Shown here: positions 60,126-64,000 of the stretch, in pieces
Numbering within the stretch: the stretch's first letter is position 1
How the letters are laid out: the number at the start of each line of letters is the position of its first letter
Virus record (IMG/VR): IMGVR_UViG_3300043427_002233
Span: 1 to 64,000 of that record
Direction: 5' to 3' (one strand)
Length of the DNA stretch: 64,000 nt
DNA from: a virus
The notes under the pieces: generated by a model
What the model saw: only the letters and a program-made list of their open reading frames with translations
The model's database searches: none
What the model was told of the DNA's origin: nothing
Made by a program: the position numbers and the translations under genes

Positions 60126-61721
60126 TTAGTTACCAGCTGGGATTTCGTCTGTAAAGACTGGTGCCGCAACAGTATTAACGACTTTAACTTCTTGAACACC
60201 TTGATCCCAAGTGACGGCTTCGCCAACTCCAGGAGTCTTAGCATTTAGAATAATTGCGTGTGCTCTCCATGCATCTAAATACATGTCAGCATACTTGTTC
60301 ATGATACCTTCATAAAGTTCGGTACCAGGACGGCGTTGTAACACGCCTTCTTTTTCACCATTGGTGATCCAGGTGAAATCACGACGGACTAATTCACCAA
60401 TCTTGGTGGTGTCTAACATATAGACGTTATTGTCGCGAGCATATTTATCTTTGACTAACGTGAAGTTGTCAAACTTAATATCCGCACGGCCACCTAATTG
60501 GAAACCAGTACCCGCTGAATCTAGCGAGTATTGTTTGAATTGATATAAAGCACGTTCAACCGAGGAGATAATCCGGTGGGTTGAAGCGACAAGGTTAACA
60601 CCAGTTGCTTCTGGAGAAGTCAACATAATGTGGTCTGCCATATCGCGTAAAACTTCTTCGGTAAGGTATTGTGTACCACCTAAGTTAAGTTGCGTGTTCT
60701 TTAATGAAGCAAATACTTCACGATCAACACCGAAGATTGGTTCGGATTGATCAACTAAAATGTTGTGTAAACCAGTATATTCTGGTTGGACAACACCGTC
60801 ATCAACGATTTGACGGGAATAAACTTTGATACCAGCTTGTACAGCAGTAACGTTAGCGATAGAAGCAAAGAAGTCTGCCCATGCACCAACTACGCGTGTG
60901 CCGGCTGGGTTCGTAATTGCTCTACGGAGAAGTTTGTCAGCAATAAAGATAACAACTTCTTCATGGATACCAACGTTTGACTTTTGCCAGATACGTCCGA
61001 TCCAACGATATTCATAAGCAGTAGCACCTTGAGCAGGAGTTGCGACCGTTTGTTCGATCATTAAACCCATACCTGGTAATACTGAATGGGAGTTACCCAT
61101 TTTGAATTTTAAGACTTTGATTGCACCAGCATTGGCGTAGAACGTATTGTGTTCGGAACCACGTGCGTATGCAGGTCCAGTGCCGGATCCAGTAATCGTG
61201 GATAAAGCAAGATAGTTAGTACCATCAACTGTAGCGGTAATAGCACCGATTAAACCAGCTTTAGAACCATAAGTGAAACGTTGTAACGTATGCTTAATGT
61301 TCATTTGCATGCGGTCTAAGGAGTCTTTGACGACGTCTAATAAAGAGCCATCGCCAGTACCTTTTAAGATAGCTTCATCAGTAACAGCAAAGGTAGCCAT
61401 TAACTTGACGGTATCGAATTCGGCTTCAACCGTTTCAACACCTTTATTAAAGAATTGATCGAATCCTAATTCGTAACGGTCAGCAGATGCGCCCATTGCA
61501 CGAACGTTATCCGTGATACCTAAAGCAAATGCTTTATATTTCTTTTTACCAGAGATAGTGTCTTTGGATAACTTATTGATTAAAGCTTCCATGACTGAGA
61601 ATTCGTTGCGAAGACCTTCTTGATATTCTAATTTTAAGAAGTCTTCAATTACGTTTTTGCTGCTAAAGCCGCCTGAGCCTAAGGCCAAGCCGGACGTTAC
61701 AGCATTTGGTGTGTATGCCAT
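60126..61721 (-). CDS. Major capsid protein (HK97-like)
   Basis: 531 residues. The helical start (VTSGLALGSGGFSSKNVIEDFLKLEY), SVMEALINKLSKDTISGKKKY and the following long alpha/beta body fit the HK97 fold of podovirus and crAss-like capsids; position between scaffold and connector genes, a preceding AGGAGG and a strong terminator after it agree with a highly made protein. The alanine/valine-rich end (VNTVAAPVFTDEIPAGN) is loose. It forms the icosahedral shell. Confidence 0.8.
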   Translation of the reverse strand: MAYTPNAVTSGLALGSGGFSSKNVIEDFLKLEYQEGLRNEFSVMEALINKLSKDTISGKKKYKAFALGITDNVRAMGASADRYELGFDQFFNKGVETVEAEFDTVKLMATFAVTDEAILKGTGDGSLLDVVKDSLDRMQMNIKHTLQRFTYGSKAGLIGAITATVDGTNYLALSTITGSGTGPAYARGSEHNTFYANAGAIKVLKFKMGNSHSVLPGMGLMIEQTVATPAQGATAYEYRWIGRIWQKSNVGIHEEVVIFIADKLLRRAITNPAGTRVVGAWADFFASIANVTAVQAGIKVYSRQIVDDGVVQPEYTGLHNILVDQSEPIFGVDREVFASLKNTQLNLGGTQYLTEEVLRDMADHIMLTSPEATGVNLVASTHRIISSVERALYQFKQYSLDSAGTGFQLGGRADIKFDNFTLVKDKYARDNNVYMLDTTKIGELVRRDFTWITNGEKEGVLQRRPGTELYEGIMNKYADMYLDAWRAHAIILNAKTPGVGEAVTWDQGVQEVKVVNTVAAPVFTDEIPAGN

Positions 61722-61752
61722 ATATGTTTCCTCCTACAGAAACAGTTTGAGA

Positions 61753-62388
61753 TTATTGAAACTTATTGCCGCCAGCTCCATTGAATCTCGTCTTAAGTGC
61801 ACTGAATGCATCTTTTGTATTTTTAACTTGTTGTCCAGTTTCAGGTACAGCGGAAGGCGTACCATCTTTAGGACTAATGATCGGCGGAGTGTTTTTTAAT
61901 GTTTGCTCTTGAACTGAACTAATAGTTTTTCCATTTGTTTGTGCGATGGGTGTTTCGGTAGGAGTACCGCTCTTGCCAATCTTATGGATTGCATGTTCTT
62001 TGTTCTTTAAAGCTCTTGCGTACAATAAATCAAACGCATCAACTACAAATCCTTGAGTCGTGTTGCTCTTTTTCATATTAACCTTTAAGAAGGCTAACAG
62101 GTCTGGAAACACTGCATCAAATTCTTCTTTTTTAAAACTCTTAAGAATTTCTACAGTAGCTTCTGCAACAGTATCATCTCGCATCTTACGTTCGATATAG
62201 GCTTGTACACTTGGATCTACAGCTGGTGCACTTGGTTGTTGTGGCGCATTGCTCATTTGAGCGCGACTCGACTCCAACTGAGTGATGTAGCTATTTTGAT
62301 CCTTCACTTGTTTTTCTCTCTTGTCTAGATCTTTTTTCAAAGCTTCTAGTTGCTTTTCTAATTCGTCTACGGATTTTTCTAATGGCAT
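61753..62388 (-). CDS. Probable scaffold protein
   Basis: 211 residues. A coiled coil at about 5-45 (VDELEKQLEALKKDLDKREK), a proline-rich linker and a small helical end with FSALKTRFNGAGG form the usual layout of capsid scaffolds with a C-terminal coat-binding piece. Located between portal and capsid genes. AGGAGG precedes the ATG. Confidence 0.7.
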   Translation of the reverse strand: MPLEKSVDELEKQLEALKKDLDKREKQVKDQNSYITQLESSRAQMSNAPQQPSAPAVDPSVQAYIERKMRDDTVAEATVEILKSFKKEEFDAVFPDLLAFLKVNMKKSNTTQGFVVDAFDLLYARALKNKEHAIHKIGKSGTPTETPIAQTNGKTISSVQEQTLKNTPPIISPKDGTPSAVPETGQQVKNTKDAFSALKTRFNGAGGNKFQ

Positions 62389-62429
62389 AAATTACCTCCT
62401 AGAGCTGTTTTGCTTTAATGATCTTGGCG

Positions 62430-64000
62430 TTACCGCTGTTTCATTGCATTCTTGGCTGCTTGTAAGTTTGCCGGATTCATCTGTTGCGACTGTGATTGTT
62501 CGCTTGATAACTTCTCATGCTGTTCAATGTGCATAGCTAGCGCATCCATTAACTGTTTATACAGTTCAGGATTTTCTTCTTCAAGCTTTCTTACCGCCGG
62601 AGAGATTCGGAATAAGTTGTGCTCAACTAAGTGCTGGCCATGATTATGGAATTTCTCAACAGTTGGAACTTCCATCTTGTGCATGATCTTAGCATTTTCT
62701 TCATCGACCAAGTCGTGAGTTGATCTTTCCAGAGGATCTAATGTATCTTGGAGATAAGTAGCTCTCATAGAATTAAGAACTTCTAACTTGGCAATGTAGG
62801 ACATACCAGAGTTTGGGGCGAACATTCCTAGCCCCATAGCCTGTTGCATCTTCTTGTCGATTGTTTGATCGCTTTGCATCAGGAATTCCCTATTTACAAT
62901 AGCGAGGTTCTCGGCATAGATACCTTTTAGACTATATTGATAAGCCTTTAAATCGGCTTTAGCAACCTTAAGTTTTTCAAACAAGACTTCTTCTCTGTCT
63001 TGTTCTAGATAGACAACTTTCTTAAAGACTTTAATTAAAGCTTCAGAAAGATTATCTAATGCGTTGACAAGTTTATTCTCATCAGATTCTGACATCTTGT
63101 CAACAACTCCGTCAGTTCTTAAATTACCACGGCTTGCACCATAGGCTGTGATCTGAGATAATCCAGCTGCTACAAGCATATCATCTTCTAAAGTTCTGAG
63201 ATAATTAATAAATTCTGCAGAAAGTTTATCTTTTTGCACAGCAACAGGTTGTCTAGCATTTCTCTTTAAGCCAATTAGTTTACCAGGTTTAGTAGAAAAA
63301 CTGTTCTTGTTGATTAAAGAACCTTCCCAATAATACATTTGTCCGATCGCAATATGGTTAACATATTCTAAGTATCTGTTCTTAACCGCGTTATACGTTT
63401 CTTGAATCGGAATAATTTGTTGATAAACGGTAACCCCGACAGTATGATGAGGTACAGTTTGTAAAGCAACAAAGTCGAAAGGAATCTTTCTTTGACCGTT
63501 CACACCATTAGCAAATGGTAGAACATCGTCCCAAAGCACCTTTTCGTTGCAAATAATAATATACCTACCCTTAGGATATAATGCATCAGGCTTCTTATAA
63601 TATTCAAAGATATAAGCATATTCAATATCAGTTGATGCGAGATAACCTATATCAGAATACTTAGGATACGTAGGTAAATTGAATTCAGTGATGTCTTCTT
63701 TTTGTGCGTCAAAACCCCAACGTTTCTTAATATATTCCAACGGGAACGGTCTACGATGGACGAGTTCATTAACTTCATCCATAGATTCAACATGCCAGTT
63801 ATTAATAAAAACTTCATGTAAAGGTACAGCTAAAATAAATACTTTACCTTCTTTAATAGTAATATGGCCCTTTTCGCCACTACCTGTTTCAATATCTACT
63901 TGTGCAATTTCATCACCATCAGACCAATCGATACCAGTCTTAAACCATTCAAGACCATAGACATCAGCGTGTTTTACAGCTAAGTTAAATTTATCTTTAA
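62430..64000 (-). CDS. Portal protein (5' part beyond right edge)
   Basis: The frame is open to the right edge; at least 523 residues are in the window. An in-frame ATG at 63782 is internal, because 72 codons upstream of it continue with protein-like sequence (HADVYGLEWFKTGIDWSD...). Features of podovirus portals are seen: YGASRGNLRTDGVVDKMSES, long helices and NSMRATYLQDTLDPLERSTHDL, with a glutamine-rich tail (EQSQSQQMNPANLQAAKNAM). It forms the twelve-part DNA gate at the tail vertex. The genes for scaffold, capsid and connectors follow. Confidence 0.75.
   Translation of the reverse strand, partial: KDKFNLAVKHADVYGLEWFKTGIDWSDGDEIAQVDIETGSGEKGHITIKEGKVFILAVPLHEVFINNWHVESMDEVNELVHRRPFPLEYIKKRWGFDAQKEDITEFNLPTYPKYSDIGYLASTDIEYAYIFEYYKKPDALYPKGRYIIICNEKVLWDDVLPFANGVNGQRKIPFDFVALQTVPHHTVGVTVYQQIIPIQETYNAVKNRYLEYVNHIAIGQMYYWEGSLINKNSFSTKPGKLIGLKRNARQPVAVQKDKLSAEFINYLRTLEDDMLVAAGLSQITAYGASRGNLRTDGVVDKMSESDENKLVNALDNLSEALIKVFKKVVYLEQDREEVLFEKLKVAKADLKAYQYSLKGIYAENLAIVNREFLMQSDQTIDKKMQQAMGLGMFAPNSGMSYIAKLEVLNSMRATYLQDTLDPLERSTHDLVDEENAKIMHKMEVPTVEKFHNHGQHLVEHNLFRISPAVRKLEEENPELYKQLMDALAMHIEQHEKLSSEQSQSQQMNPANLQAAKNAMKQR

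Noticed and set aside
1-64000. CRISPR array, tRNA genes, integrase or insertion sequences
   Set aside because: No regular repeat-spacer series, cloverleaf, recombinase motif or terminal inverted repeats were seen.
1-64000. Stop-codon reassignment, as in some crAss-like phages
   Set aside because: All main genes read well with the standard code and TGA/TAA stops coincide with neighbour starts (ATGA, TAATG).

Overview
The window is part of the genome of a lytic, short-tailed (podovirus-like) tailed phage of about 35% GC. The most informative gene lies at the left. A single minus-strand reading frame runs open from its ATG at 14725 past the left edge, giving at least 4,908 codons without a stop. 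It carries the two-barrel RNA polymerase catalytic signature DxDGD (residues 3806-3810), preceded by a segment that lines up with the bacterial beta-prime NRAPTLHRLG region. Giant one-chain polymerases of this kind, packaged in the virion, are known from crAss-like phages, and the D5-type primase-helicase, portal/capsid/connector/stabilisation gene order and fibre genes agree with a crAss-like or related phage. Most reading frames start behind strong AGGAGG sites. That points to a Bacillota- or Mycoplasmatota-type host, not the Bacteroidota hosts usual for crAss-like phages, which make little use of such sites. The standard genetic code fits throughout.

Layout. 1-14725 (minus): giant polymerase. 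14786-16722 (minus): an HNH-like protein and four small proteins. 16735-17912: a 1.2 kb non-coding control region with C-tracts, repeats, palindromes and hairpins, where the minus and plus blocks diverge. 17913-26659 (plus): an operon of small unknown proteins around a MoxR-like AAA+ ATPase, a VWA protein and a CobT-like HELGH protein; several leaders in it are highly structured. 26668-34015 (minus): a GroEL-like chaperonin, a GroES-like co-chaperonin, a run of tiny basic proteins and two larger unknown, probably virion proteins. 34062-35058 (plus): a possible small terminase subunit and a membrane protein. 35043-35163 (minus): a candidate small RNA that copies the anti-Shine-Dalgarno tail of 16S rRNA twice. 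35184-43568 (minus): replication, recombination and nucleotide metabolism (SF3 primase-helicase, regulators, SSB-like protein, RecA-type ATPase, Cas4/RecB-type nuclease, MazG, metallophosphoesterase, DUF1064). 43641-64000 (minus): virion genes, in transcription order portal (cut by the right edge), scaffold, capsid, connectors, tail-hub protein, collagen-like fibre, membrane proteins and two tail fibres with related N-termini.

Working together. A virion polymerase delivered with the DNA could start early transcription. Separate units also carry clear host-type promoters (TTGACA/TATAAT, often TGTTATAAT), and at least five operons begin with an ATG 6-7 bases after the -10 box, so they should give leaderless mRNAs while inner genes have strong ribosome sites. 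The phage brings its own chaperonin pair, probably for large virion proteins. A candidate RNA carrying two copies of the 16S tail could act on ribosome-site-led translation. No large terminase subunit, DNA polymerase, integrase, endolysin, tRNA or CRISPR array was seen in this window.
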